Shown here: in pieces, positions 13,329-24,851 of the stretch
Position numbering within the stretch: the first letter of the stretch is position 1
Layout: each line of letters opens with the position of its first letter
Assembly (NCBI GenBank): GCA_950106755.1
Contig: OX467083.1
Location: 19,649,029 to 19,713,028, forward strand
Direction of reading: 5' to 3'
From: Climacium dendroides
Lineage: Eukaryota; Streptophyta; Bryopsida; Hypnales; Climaciaceae
Length of the DNA: 64,000 bases
The notes under the pieces: model-generated
The model's database searches: none
Told to the model about the DNA's origin: nothing
The model's input: only the letters and a program-made list of their open reading frames with translations
Translations under genes and position numbers: made by a program

Positions 13329-13346
13329 GTTTAGGGTTTAGGGTTC
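13329..13346 (+). repeat. Second short telomere-type tract
   Basis: Two TTTAGGG-type units, about 50 bases from the longer tract and before the stop codon of the minus-strand cargo gene at 13473, so probably in its 3' UTR. Confidence 0.8.
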
Positions 13347-13472
13347 ACTCCAAGACAAAATTTGAAAATAACAATGTGTACAATGAATGTAACCATAAAA
13401 CACACAAATCCACTCATATGAAAAAAGAAATACAAGAAACTATAACTCACAAGACATATCTACCTTGTGAAT

Positions 13473-16400
13473 CTAGGCAACAGAGGATTCGGTTGCAGAA
13501 TCATTGTTAGTAGAAGAATTAGAAGTCTCTCTACCTTCCGATGCACTTACATCTAAATACTCTAACACATTTAAAGCATAAGTGTCTTGTCGCTTCTTTG
13601 GTTTAGAACCACCAAACTCTATAAATGCCGAGGCCATCTGCTCTGCATACACTGGCAAATGAAAAGACTTTTCCGGAGTCAAAACAAGTCTTCTTTTGCG
13701 CAATGTTGCATCATGGAATGTCACTTTTTGGTGTCTGCAAAATCAAATTAAAATATGTTAAAATCATAAACACAAGCAACAAAATATTCACATTGAATGC
13801 ACACCTCTGAAAACTTACTTACTAGTGTTTTGATTCCGAGCAAAACTAAAGACCTCCACCTCCATTGCATCAGGATCTTTAATATTGTCATCCTCTTCCT
13901 CTTCTTCTTCTTCTTCTTCTGTCGTCTCTTCCTCCTCAATCATCCTCTTCATAGGCAGCAAGATCGCGTTGAAAATGGCTTCATCCTTCTCCAAAGCTAC
14001 AACATGTCGGCCTGTCCCTCGACATGCCGTAATTGATGCACCTAACAATAAACACATGCAATTCATTAGCAAAATTGGAGATTCAGAATTTTATAAATGA
14101 AAACAATTCCACTTGAGCTTAACCTTACCAGTTGCTCTTGTATTATCGAAGACAATGTCTCCTTCGCTTGTTGTTCCTTCAATGATGAATTGAAGAAGCC
14201 TTGCGTCTTTCTCACGAGGACCCCGCCACGGTACGCTTCCATTCATCAACATACTATCAATGGTGGAATAGTTGATCAACGTATCGTCACGTTCAAGATC
14301 TACTTTGGCCTTTTTCATTGCTTCAGTCAACTTGAACTTGAATTGAGACTTCCGTCTCTTGTCAAGCTTCTTCACCAACAACGAGATTCCAAACTTCATT
14401 GTCTGCAAGTCCAAAATTCATCTCCACCATTTATAATACATAATGCAATCAATCCCAAGCACAAAAATAAAACAACCAGTAAATTGCAAGACATCCATAC
14501 CGTGTTTGTCGGATTGAGGCCTGAAGTCAAGTGCATGCGATTGATTCCCAACCACTCTTTCAACTTTAAGAATGGATATGCCTGAGTCAAACCAACCACC
14601 ACGCCCCTTGCCTTTGCACTCCAGGAATGAAAAATGACAAAACAACCATTGTCTTGCAAATGTTTCGTTGCAAATAAAATTGCTTGTTCAATCTCTTTGA
14701 ACTCTTTATCATGGTTCCATTCGGGCACATGGTTTTCTGGTACAGACACTCCTGGAACAGGGAGGTTTTCTTGAAGGTCAAACAAAATGAGATCAACTCC
14801 AACCTTTTTGCTCATCTCGCCATTGAACATGCGAGTCTTGCCATCAGCCACTTGCATACAAAATATCTATTAATGATTCCAAGAATTCAAAATAACAAGT
14901 TCATGCAATATGTTGATATTGTGACATGGCAAAAACTCAAATATAAAATACACACCTTCACCAAGAACTCCATAACTTCCCCATAGCATGATCCATTTCC
15001 CTTGCCTTCATTTTCCATCACATCTATGATAGAGTTGTTGAGAATCAACTCCTCCGTGTTCACCTCCTCGTCATCTCCAATAACAATCACTTGGGTGCCT
15101 TGTGTGACCATCTCTTCAGTGAGCTCTTGCAAGACCGCCTTCCTCTTCACGCCACTACGTGTTCCAGACTCCATTTGCGATCCTTGGTCCACTGTACAAG
15201 ATCCAGGCACTTGATCTCTACCCTCCACCTTCTTCTTCCCTTTACCTTTATGCTTCCCTTCCTTCTCTGCCTCCTTCTCCTTCTCAGCCAACTTTGCTAA
15301 ACGCTCTGCTCCTTTCTTCTCCTTGTTAGCCTTCATGTCATTTTCTTTTTTTTTCTTCTTCTCATCTGCAATTGTTCTGCGTAAAATAGCTTTCTTCTTT
15401 TGGGCATCGGGAAGGTCCGCAAATTCGGGCACCTCTAAATCAATCACCTCAAGTCCGTCAAATGATTTGCGCAATGTAACTTCTGAAGAGTGGGTGTACT
15501 CCAGTGGGCACTCCAAGTACCATCCGCCACCAACCAAATTAGCTGTTGTAAACGTCCGGAGCTGAGTGGGTGAAAACATGCACTCTTTTGAACTCCGATC
15601 CACCCAAGACATAAGGAAAGGAGGTAGAGAGCCTTGTGAAATAGCGCCTTTAGAAACAAGCTCGAGATTGAAGTACCTAGAACATGAGCACAATCATAAG
15701 CCAATGTTTGAAAAGATAGTAGCCTATATAATTTTTAGAATATTAGGTCTTGTATTTCATCAACTGCAAAACTCATAAATGTTCAAAGAACTCAATTGAA
15801 CACAAAATGAATCCCTTCCAAGATTACATTGAACTATGCTTCACCAAAAGGTGGGGTACTAGAAGGGAGCCAGAACACCCCCGTCGGGTCCGAAGGAGGT
15901 ATTCATGGTCCCTTTTGATACTCCAATTTTTTTATGTTTTTAATTTTTAGTCGGAAAAATGAACAATTTTCATTCATAAGGAGAAATACAACATAGAACC
16001 AAAGGAAAAGGTCCCTAGAAAACTTTTATTAACTTTTTTTAGATGAACATCAACAAGAAAAAATGAACACAAGGTAAATTCCAATTGCTAGTTTCAAGGA
16101 TCAAAAAATATTGTCTCTTTATTATTTTCTATTCATTTGCCTAAAAGTAATTTATAAAAAAGAAATAAACATCTTGAAATAAGTAACCATTCAGAAATGA
16201 TCCAAACTTATTATTCATCTACCATATCATTTTTAAAAAAAAATGATAAGTTCTCTTAGAAAACAAAAAATGGGGGTACTGGCAGGGAGCCCTTGTACCC
16301 CCTTCGGATCCGACGAGGGTATGAAGGCTCCCTCCCAGTACTCCTACTTTTGGATTCCCGAGAGATTTAAAGAAAAATTATAAAAATTGAAAAATAATTT

Positions 16401-19400
16401 TTTAATTTTTATTTCACTTGTCAATTTCAACATTAAATTATATATTTGAAATCTTACCGGTATAGAACCCTCCGGACGGCTTGGTCCGATCCTTCGCGAC
16501 TCGAGAATGAATCATGCTTTTTGAAGTTGTTGGTTCCCTTCAAAGTTGGGCCAAACGCGTATTCCCATACCTTCACCCTCCACCCCTGAATGTACGCCGC
16601 TAGAGTTTCTGGGGGTTTGGGCAAGTCCATGTTGATGACTAGCTTGTCATTTGCCACAATCTCGTCTAAATACTCCTGAGCTGCGTCTTCAAGCTACATG
16701 AAACAAAACAATTAACTTTCTCATCCAAGAAATGCAACTTCCATTGAACAAAAAGTTATTCATTTCAAATGCAGCAAAGGGCATGAAATTGCATTCAAAA
16801 TAACTATTGTTGACAACAACCATTTTGTATGGTAAGGGACATTACCCCGGCCCACCAAACAATTTTTCCAAGAAAAATTGTGAATTTATCTTCTGAGACT
16901 GGGGGCACTGGAAACTTCAATGCCTCTTTTGAAGCACCGGAAGAATTCCACCATTTTAAGACTTTGACCTTATGAGCTGCAGACATTGTGCTTGTTGCAA
17001 GCAATTGTAGCTTTTCCAAAGTCATTTCAGGAACCTCATTCCTAATCCAATGCTCCTCCACCTACAAAATAACATTATGTGAATAAATATGCATCTTTTT
17101 CGCAAAATAAGCAAAACAAAGAACTCATTTGATTGGAATTTTTAAAATTACCTCTTCAAGAAATTCTTTTCCAAGAGTAGGATCTGCAACGGCCAGTAAC
17201 TTGCCCATCTTTCCACGTAACTTTGAGACTTTTTCTTTTGCAGCAGATCTCATGGCGTCAGCAACTCCTCGGTTGGTTTTTTCTTCAGTAGGTGTCTTAT
17301 CAAGGTAACGTCGAGCAGCAACGTCCACAGCCTGAGAAATTTCATGCTGCAAATGATATTCATCACCAGAAATTTGTAAGTAATGAAACTCAGAATTTAG
17401 AGTGCCTACCTTATTTTTTTGTAAAGAAAAAGAATGTAGTAGGTAAAACTGAACTCACCCTAAAATTAAATGATGTGAAAACTTCCACGGGCATGGAATA
17501 CCACGCCTTTCTACCCATTTGATACACGCATTGCTTCCTTTCTGAGGGCCTCAACATCTCGTAGATCTTCTTTATCTCCATTTTCCCGTACTTTTGCACA
17601 CGATACAACGTGTGCACCAAATTCGTCTTCACATGTGAATCTTCAGTGGACCTGAAATATTAAACTCAAATTTTCAATTCACACAGCAATCACACAATCT
17701 ATCATAAACCAACATGAATAAGATGAAATATAAATAAACAATGGAAAAATTTAAAAAAACAAATCACGTACTTGTTAATTGCATGCATTACTTGCATCGT
17801 CATTTCCACTCTTCCTTTGGTTTCCAGCATGATGCAATCCACCGAAAAATGCCAGTTGATGTCTAAAGGATACTTTCTTTGGATATGGCTCATCCATGCA
17901 ATCTGTCGATGGTTGCCATCACATATGAAGAACTTCATATTCCTCATGAAATGCAACTCTGGTCTTGTTTCCAAAAATGCTAGGAACTCATCATTTCTTT
18001 GTTGCCATAGGGGGCCCCAATTTTGAACCTCCTCCTTACTGAACTCTGCTCTCTCGCCGGCCTCATTGGTTGTCGAAACATAAAATGATGCTGCTCCATC
18101 TCGATAACCATGAGCAAAGTCTTGCTCAAGTTTCTGTAAATCGGAAGAAAGTGTTAGCCTAACCATCGGCATTGGCACTAACCTGCAAAGCGGGATCTTC
18201 ATGCGCGATAAGCTCTCTGGCTTAAACCTCAGCATCGATAATGTTGCCACAGAGTCGATCTTGTGAAAACGACGAAGCTCATCCTCAAGAAAATCTTTGT
18301 CTTCTTCCTCAAACTCTGTCTCCTCCAGTGCCTTGTCCCAAATCTCATCTCGACCCGCTCCTAACATTACTTCACCTTCTATGTCTGGTTGTTGAGAGTC
18401 ATCCGTTGCAGGTGTAACTTGGTGTTGTTGGTTTTGGGACAATATCTTAGGCGAATCTTCTCTCTATAAAATAAAAAACACCAAATAGTAGAAAGACAGT
18501 CCTTGTCAATAGAATGTCAAACAAGAAGCTTAAATAAAATGTATTCATCATAAAATTATATGTGCAATGATGTATACAATAATAGTAAGAATTTATTACC
18601 AAAAATTCTAGCTATGCTTTTGGCCAGTTGATAAAACAAAATGCTATTTATTTATGAACGAAATTTATTAATTCCATACAATGAATCAATCTTAAATGTA
18701 TTTAAATAGTGTACGTCATACATACATAGATACTTGACAAATGGAAATTTATATATGCATAGAATAAATTGCCACAAATTCATGTATCCTTTTCATTAAA
18801 AAAATCATTCAATGTCTACATCATCTTGAAAGTTGGAACACTGGTGAATGATGACCAAGCGATTATATCGCAATTGTTTCCGTCCTGAACAATCACAATG
18901 CACAGGACCCCAAGGACTAGAAATCGATGGGGACAAATCAGCATCAGAGCTGAATGAGGAAATGTCACAACCCTCTGTGTCAAAACTCTCCGCTGAAAAA
19001 ACAGGTTTTCTAGGATCTCGAGGCTTTGGGAAACTAATTCGGCTTCCCTTATCTTGCTCAAGCTCATCAGCAGCACGATCACACGCATCCATAATATCAT
19101 CAAAACTCACCACATCCACTTCAGGTCCTAAATTGTCGCTTTCCATCATTGGAAGTGGCCTTGGCGTTTGAAAAACTCGCTCCTCCACAATCTCTTGGCC
19201 CAAGACTTCAGATTCTGCATACGAAGATGATGCCATGCTAGGATTCACGGCTGTCATGTCCATCTACAAAGCATTCCACCAAACAATTTAATATTTGACA
19301 TAATAATTAATGCAAAGAAATATGAATCAAGGGATGCTCCTCTAAAAGCTGTGGAAAGCAAAAAAAATTAAAAAATTAAAAAACATTAATAAAAATTAAT

Positions 19401-22317
19401 ATCTAATTTTTCTAAGGCAAAGTATTTTTAAAGAACACTATAAGTGTAGAAGCCAAGTGTCACCTATGCATTTCAATTGCTTCATCTCTTATTCAAAGAA
19501 ATAATTAAGGAATTATTTTGATTATTATAGTGATGGTATCTAATAACATACTTTATCCTTTGAACTTATCCCAACATAAAATGAAAGAAAAATGAGGAAA
19601 AATGAGATACATGAATGAATCTAAGTAAAGAAATTTACAATTTAGTTATTTACCCTAAACTATCTAAATATGTTTTCAAAATAATAAAGACAAAAAATCT
19701 GTAGAAGCCTTTCAAAATTTCATACTTTAATATAATTTATTCAATGTGAAATTAATATACAATATGCATGCATAAAATTAGTCATTCTTAAAATTTTCAT
19801 ATCATTTTCAATGCTTGTTTTAATAAATTATGAACAATTGAAATTACATGTAGACATAAAATTATGTATCCTACTATATGAATTATTATAGTTTTAGTGA
19901 AATCTACTCAAATAATGAACTATTACACATATTTACATGATGAGGAACATGTAATAGAAAATATCATTAAAAAAATCAACATTGGAAGGAAAACAATAAA
20001 AAAAAGGATATAATTCTAGTTTGGGTCCCCTCATGTGACGAATTCATGTGGTGTCTTCAGATTCCGTTTAATGCCCGTCGGATCCGACAAGGGTTATGGA
20101 AGAACTTGAAGACACCCTCAAAATTAGTCATCGAAGTGGTACTTGTACTCTATTTTTTATTTGACCCTCTCATGTGACGGAATACAGGGGTAGCTGCAGC
20201 TACTTACTTGACCCTAGTCGGACCCGACGAGGGTGCACTGCGATGCTCCCACTACCCGTAGATTCTGACTTTTGGAAAAATGGATCGATTCAAATTAAAT
20301 AATTCGGCTATCTCCAAAAATGAAATTCTTGGAATCTCCATTATGGAGTTTTCTTTTGTATATTTGCTACTCTCTCCAAGAGGGAATATCTTGATTCCAA
20401 AGTCATCCAAACTACAACTAACACATCCTGATTTTTGTACTCAACAATGCAAGAGGTTACAAATCATCAACAAACTTAGGAACCTAAGGTCACCAAATCC
20501 AAAACTAACCGAATCAAAAATTCAAGGAAGCAGTTCACCGCATTATGAAATGGACAATGCCTGAACCCTACCTATTTGTAAACAAAGCTAGTCACCAAAT
20601 CCAATCCGAACGCACATACGCATCTTGGACGCATCCCAAACGCAAGACAAAACAATTTGACTTCTCATGAACTGACATTGCAGACAGAGCATGCATCGGT
20701 ACCAAGGGAGGAACGTCTCAAATGACAGATAGTGGGGGTATTTGGAGCGTTCCAAGGGAACCCTGTCGGGTCCGACGGAGGTCGACAGGTTGCTCAAGAT
20801 ACCCCCCAAAATGGCCGCGGCATACTTTCGGGCTTCCGGACTCACAAACTGCACCCCGCCTCGGTCGCCACCGCGCCTCGCGTCACGTTATTCCCAGGGC
20901 TTGCTGGAGGAGAGCTTCGGAAGGGAACGGGAACGCTAGCGAAGGATCTGGGGTCGACCTGGCGGAGCTGGACACTCGCCCCAAGATTTATTTTGCCGCC
21001 GGAGTCACCGCAAGATGAACTGGGCGCTGCGTATCGGCACAAGACCAACCCTCCGCGTCTGCCACCGATCAAGGCGACAGAGTTCATATGGACAATTCAA
21101 TTCACAACGTTGACAGGCGGGACACCCAAGGGGCAAGACCCGCTCGGGTAGTATGAGGTTCCGCAGACACAAATATCAATGCAATCGAAAGCCGGGAATC
21201 TTGACAGACAAGTCCGCCTACCGTGCATCGAAAGACAGTCATTGTTGCATCGATGGATCTTTCACCGATTCGCCCCCCCCCCTCCCCTCGCGCCACGAGA
21301 CCCTCAAGGGCGCGGCAACGGTCTTAGACGTCAGACTCAAACTCAAACTGACAGACCACCGTTCCGTGTCCCACCTTCCAATCGCACTGACAACCCAAGC
21401 CTCAAACTTTCGTTTCCCAAGCAATCGCATGGCGAATCTCGCCCCTCGGACGCCCACCACCACCACTCACGTCCAACGATCACAACAGTACTAGGCGACA
21501 TGAACAAGGCAGCACAGTCGGGACAGTCAGGCACCGAGCAAATCACCCAACTACAGGCACCGAGAAAATCACCAACCCGCGCTCGCGCTTTCCCTGAGGA
21601 TCCCGTGGAGAAACCGAGCAGATCAAGGCACTGAGCTTGCGCTTTCCCTGAGGATCCTGTATAGAAACCGAGCAGATCAAGGCACCAAGAAGTTCAAAGT
21701 TCAAGGCACCGAGCAAATCACTGAATCGCGCTCGCGCTCTCCCTAAGGATCTCGTGTAGGCACCCAGCAGATCAAGACACCAAGCAGATCACTGAATCGC
21801 ACTCTCCTTGACGATTCCGTGAAGCACTGAGCAGATCGAAGCACCCAGCAGATCACCCAACCGCGCTCTCCCTGAGGATCCCCTGGTAGTAGGATCCGGT
21901 GGAATCCTTTCCCCACGAAACTATAACAAGGCTCTCAGACTCAGACTCAAACTCAGTATCGATGCTCTCAGACTCAGTATCAATGATCTCTCAGACTCTC
22001 AGTAGGGGTTCAAATCTGAATTCACCTTCGGGGACAAAATACAAGGGTAACCGGAGATCACCGCAGGACCCCTGTCGGGTCCGACGCTTGTCCGCAGGTA
22101 CCTCAATCGACTACGGGAATCAGTTCACAATGCAGTCCAAGCTACCTCCACACCCAATGAGATTGAACAAAAGAGAAGTTCATGCTATCTAGAATCGTAC
22201 CTGCAAACTTGCATCTTCATTCTCGCGTTCCAATGCTTCCTCAAAATCTTCCTCCAGTGGGCGGCTCCGAGTTCTCCTACGAGGTTGACCTTTGCTGGGG
22301 CGCTGCAAGGTCGACAT
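13473..22317 (-). CDS. ParB-like domain / N4-N6 DNA methyltransferase-like fusion protein (transposon cargo)
   Basis: Exons on the minus strand: 22317-22201, 19263-18820, 18463-17772, 17651-17459, 17346-17152, 17061-16846, 16693-16458, 15676-14952, 14850-14501, 14402-14129, 14041-13819, 13734-13473 (1308 aa). All phases match and no stop interrupts. Residues about 265-395 are ParB/sulfiredoxin-like, with DGNHRQIAW at about 369-377. The region after about 810 is Lys/Glu-rich and likely helical. The C-terminus has the order of beta/gamma DNA methyltransferases: VDLILFDLQE (about 958-967, motif IV position), GCFVIFHSW, WRGPREKDARLLQFI, then FDNTRATG (about 1141-1148, SAM-motif position) and GRHVVALEKDEAIF. 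Both signature motifs depart from DPPY and DPFxGSG, so catalysis is doubtful. A poly-Glu tract follows. The junction of exons 8 and 9 has an alternative (donor 14956, acceptor near 14870). A further 5' exon is possible at 24031-23837. The domain assignment is by eye. Confidence 0.85.
15853..15925. repeat. Intronic palindrome 1
   Basis: Imperfect 70-bp inverted repeat centred on GTCGGGTCCGA, with outer arms GGGGTACTAGAAGGGA and TCCCTTTTGATACTCC. It lies in the 15677-16457 intron of the cargo gene, with palindrome 2. Confidence 0.8.
16272..16346. repeat. Intronic palindrome 2
   Basis: The best-preserved copy: GGGGGTACTGGCAGGGAGCC, core TTCGGATCCGACGAGGG, then GGCTCCCTCCCAGTACTCC. It shares the cargo-gene intron with palindrome 1. 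Confidence 0.85.
20050..20116. repeat. Intronic palindrome 3
   Basis: GGTGTCTTCA ... GTCGGATCCGAC ... TGAAGACACC. The outer arms are a perfect 10-bp match and differ from those of copies 1 and 2. It lies in the large intron. Confidence 0.85.
20187..20257. repeat. Intronic palindrome 4
   Basis: Core GTCGGACCCGAC with outer GGGGTAGC and CTACCC. About 70 bases beyond palindrome 3; the two share the left-flank phrase CTCATGTGACG. Confidence 0.8.
20733..20807. repeat. Intronic palindrome 5
   Basis: GGGGGTATTTGGAGC, core GTCGGGTCCGAC, then GCTCAAGATACCCCCC. It marks the left edge of the GC-rich island. Confidence 0.82.
20808..22043. other. GC-rich island between palindromes 5 and 6
   Basis: About 1.2 kb that is clearly richer in GC and CpG than the rest of the transposon, inside the large cargo-gene intron. 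Overlapping open frames exist (20732-21151 and 21179-21634, +), but their translations are low-complexity, lie in different frames and match no family I know, so I do not call them genes. Its right third is the GATC-rich repeat array, followed by a short ctcagactcagactc microrepeat at about 21932-22005. It could be an independent insertion, a promoter or regulatory island, or captured host sequence. Confidence 0.6.
21535..21896 (+). repeat. Degenerate tandem array with clustered GATC sites
   Basis: Units built from gcaccgagcagatcaaggca and cgcgctctccctgaggatcc recur about five times with variation and deletions. GATC occurs at 21599, 21621, 21653, 21675, 21748, 21770, 21787, 21834, 21851, 21877 and 21893: 11 sites in about 300 bases, where about one is expected by chance. 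Confidence 0.8.
22044..22117. repeat. Intronic palindrome 6
   Basis: Core GTCGGGTCCGAC at 22074-22085. The outer arms are more diverged than in other copies. It marks the right edge of the GC-rich island and lies about 85 bases from the donor of cargo exon 1. Confidence 0.7.
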
Positions 22318-22689
22318 CGTGAGAAATTTAAAATTTCGACTATGCAATTTCAAGTTCTGAACGAATTGAGAATAAGAAAGAATGCCGTTTTGAATTCCAG
22401 GCAAGAGCAGATTGATCAAATTTGCCGGAGGTGTGCTGCGAGCTTCACTTCGGGCTGCAGGCCTTGATACTAGTGGCGAGGGGTGGACTCCTGTGGCAAA
22501 ATCGTCTCCAGACGTTGAAGATAGGAGAATTCCAAAAAAAGCTATTAGAATTCTATTTCCGAAATGGATGTAGCGTGGCTTCTGGAAAGCTGAAACTAGA
22601 CAGTTGGTCCCGAGAAAGAGACGGTACAGTTGCAGAGTCTGGGTTTCCTTTAACCCCAAAGTGACATGAGATATCCGGGGTCCAAAAAC

Positions 22690-23560
22690 ATCCTGCTATT
22701 GAAGCTATGCGGACCTAAATTTCTTCAAGTTATACAAATCTCAACCATACAATCTCGTAGTAAACATGTTTTATATGACGTGCACAAAACTTGAAGTCAA
22801 TTGGTCGCATAGATTGCGAGATCATAATGATTAAGTGTTGAAAATGAATGCTGAAATTTTTACCAGAACACATTTGGAGGTGAAATTTGATTTCTAAACC
22901 TACTGAAATGAAAGAAATTTACAGTACAAAGTGATTTAAAACTACTATACAAAGACATTGGTGAAAAAAAATTCATGAAATTGAGTCATGGTGTCTAAAA
23001 AACAGCTTCGAACTGCCAAAAAATAGTCAAAAAAAGTGCAAAAACCACATCTAGGGCTGAACCTCTCCCCACTAGAATGCTTCTCAGTCACTCAATTCTT
23101 CTTGGATTGACATGAAATTTTAGCCGCACAAACTAGGCTTCTAGGCACAACTTTCCCAATAAGTTTTATTGAAAACGGACTTTGTACGAAGAAGATATAA
23201 GCCACCAAAGTTCACTGTACTCCAAAAATGACAGGGTTTAGAACTTCGAATTGCTTCCAAACATTCCAAACAAATTGGATTGACATGAAACTTTTACCAC
23301 AATAACTAGACTTCAAGAAAAACAAATCAAAACAAATTTCAATGAAAACAAATCATTAATGAAGAAGATACAAGTCCCTGAAGTTGCAGCCCTAAAATGC
23401 AATTTTGTGAACTTTTGCGAAGCTGTGCTCTTTGATTGGCTACTAAAGAAACAACACATCTTTGATTGATTTGAAAATTTAACCACATAAACAAGAAGAA
23501 TAAGTGCAACTTCTCCAATAAGTTTTAGTACATTTGAACCTTGGATGGAGAAGTTATAGT
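22690..23560 (+). repeat. Dispersed repeat family B, copy inside the transposon
   Basis: Collinear with 49420-50215 outside the transposon. Shared phrases in order: aggtgaaatt, aaacattggtgaaa-like text, atgaaattttagcc, cacaact..ttccca, aagttcactgta/aagttcattgta and attgacatgaaacttttacca. It lies between cargo exon 1 and the transposase start. Presence both inside and outside shows either a nested insertion or a piece picked up by the transposon. No coding content. Confidence 0.8.
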
Positions 23561-23836
23561 AGACTTAAAACTATGTGAGGACACTTTTTGTCCTCCGTGA
23601 CACTTTGGGACCCAAGGCTCGTGAACTCACCCATCTTTGCGATTCCGAGTTTCCCACTTGATGGAAAAGAATGACAAAGTGATAATAAACCACATAAGCT
23701 AGTAGGTTCTCAGATTGCACACCTAAGAGCTGAAACTTCATTTTGGAGAGGTGAGACGGCCTGGAATATTTTTTACATCTAATTCCAACATATTGCAAAG
23801 CATTGAAAGGGTAAGAGTTGGTCCGTAGAATCTTAC

Positions 23837-24031
23837 TAGCAAAAGTTGATCGCCTTCTGAGATGCCTTGCAAGCTTGTCATGCCCTCATCAGTTGTCTTC
23901 GTCCATTCTAACTCCTGGACTTCTCGATCCATTTCTCCACCACTGCCTCCACTTTCAAAACGAAGATGTTTTTGAAGTTCTGTCTGTGACGACTGGCCTA
24001 TCTTGGACGAAGTTTTCTTTGAGCGAGTCAT
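23837..24031 (-). CDS. Candidate 5' coding exon of the cargo gene (hypothetical)
   Basis: An ATG at 24031 opens a 65-codon hydrophilic, basic-then-acidic frame (begins MTRSKKTSSK, ends GDQLLL) that stops exactly at a donor, CTA followed by GTAAGA, in phase 0. A good acceptor (attcgttcag) at 22357 would continue in phase 0 through 13 codons into the ATG at 22317. The cargo gene could therefore start here and encode about 1386 aa, with repeat B in its first intron. Nothing in the sequence decides between this start and 22317; the exon could also be a remnant of another gene. Confidence 0.45.
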
Positions 24032-24851
24032 TCTAGATTGTCTAAGTGACTTTTGCGATGAGAAATAAAGAGAAATACGTCTCTTCCGTTTGTTTCTATG
24101 GTCTGGAACTACGTCTGCAAATCTATCACAATCTGTAAGCATGAATACCACTACATAAGCCTCAGAGGTCTCAATCGATGAAAAGCATGGTGTCTATGTT
24201 AAACGCTGCAGATGGAAAGACATGAAAGAAGGAGATGTAGAGCCTATTTATTTAACGTTACCAACTAGGTTCGTTCACTCAAAGTCTCAAACGGCCTCGG
24301 AAGATTAGGGTTGGGAGAACTACCGCCTTTTTATTTGAATATTATGGACAGCCCACCTAACATTTGATGAGCCGTCTTCTAATTCTAACACCTTATTAGA
24401 TTCTGTATCTTTTACTTTAGGATATAAGACTAACACATTTGAATGAGCGATCTCTTTCACGCATTTTGTCAGAGCTGCCTTCATTCATAAATATATTTTT
24501 TTAATGAACCTTTTAATGAACACGGCTACAACGGTAGACTCATAAATTTTTGTTTTTGGAATGAAACTTCTTCCAGAGTTGTGACATCCCATTTATTTCA
24601 CTAAATTCTATTGAAAGCAACAATATTTGAACTAAATGACGGCTCTGCCATATGAATAATTTCTACACCTACTGACAGCTACACTTCACCAAACAATTTG
24701 TACTTTTGGAATGTTATTGGTAGAATTGAAACAACATAATTTGTGTTTACTATATAGTACCTCACATCTTCTAGCTTCTGTCTTTATAGTTCAAGACTTC
24801 AATGTATCTCTTGCTTCTAAATCGTTTGTTTTGCACTGCTGTTTTATCACC
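24032..24851. promoter_or_regulatory. Divergent promoter region of the two transposon genes
   Basis: 820 bases between the candidate minus-strand ATG (24031) and the transposase ATG (24852). For the plus strand, CTATATAG at 24750-24757 is a reasonable TATA box about 95 bases before the ATG. For the minus strand, an AAATAAATA-like stretch lies near 24245. Upstream in-frame codons from 24711 exist, but the start at 24852 has the better context (CACCATGG). Confidence 0.5.

Larger units (their letters stand above)
19264..22200 (-). other. Large first intron of the cargo gene
   Basis: A 2.9-kb intron between the exon ending at 22201 and the exon starting at 19263, far longer than the other introns of the gene (about 100-800 bases). 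From 19264 to about 20030 it is AT-rich and featureless. It then contains four palindromes and the GC-rich island with its GATC cluster. An alternative is that this block contains the true promoter and the exon at 22317 belongs to a longer isoform. Confidence 0.6.

Noticed and set aside
13247..13346. A true chromosome end
   Set aside because: Only a few TTTAGGG units, with genes and repeats on both sides; an interstitial tract.
18805..19263. A separate 152-codon gene on the minus strand
   Set aside because: It starts exactly at an acceptor (gctttgtag before the ATG) and contains a donor (GATGAT followed by GTAGAC) that joins in phase to the next exon, so it is better read as exon 2 of the cargo gene.
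20732..21634. Overlapping open frames in the GC-rich island
   Set aside because: Different frames, low complexity, no known family, and located in an intron. Long frames are expected by chance in GC-rich DNA.
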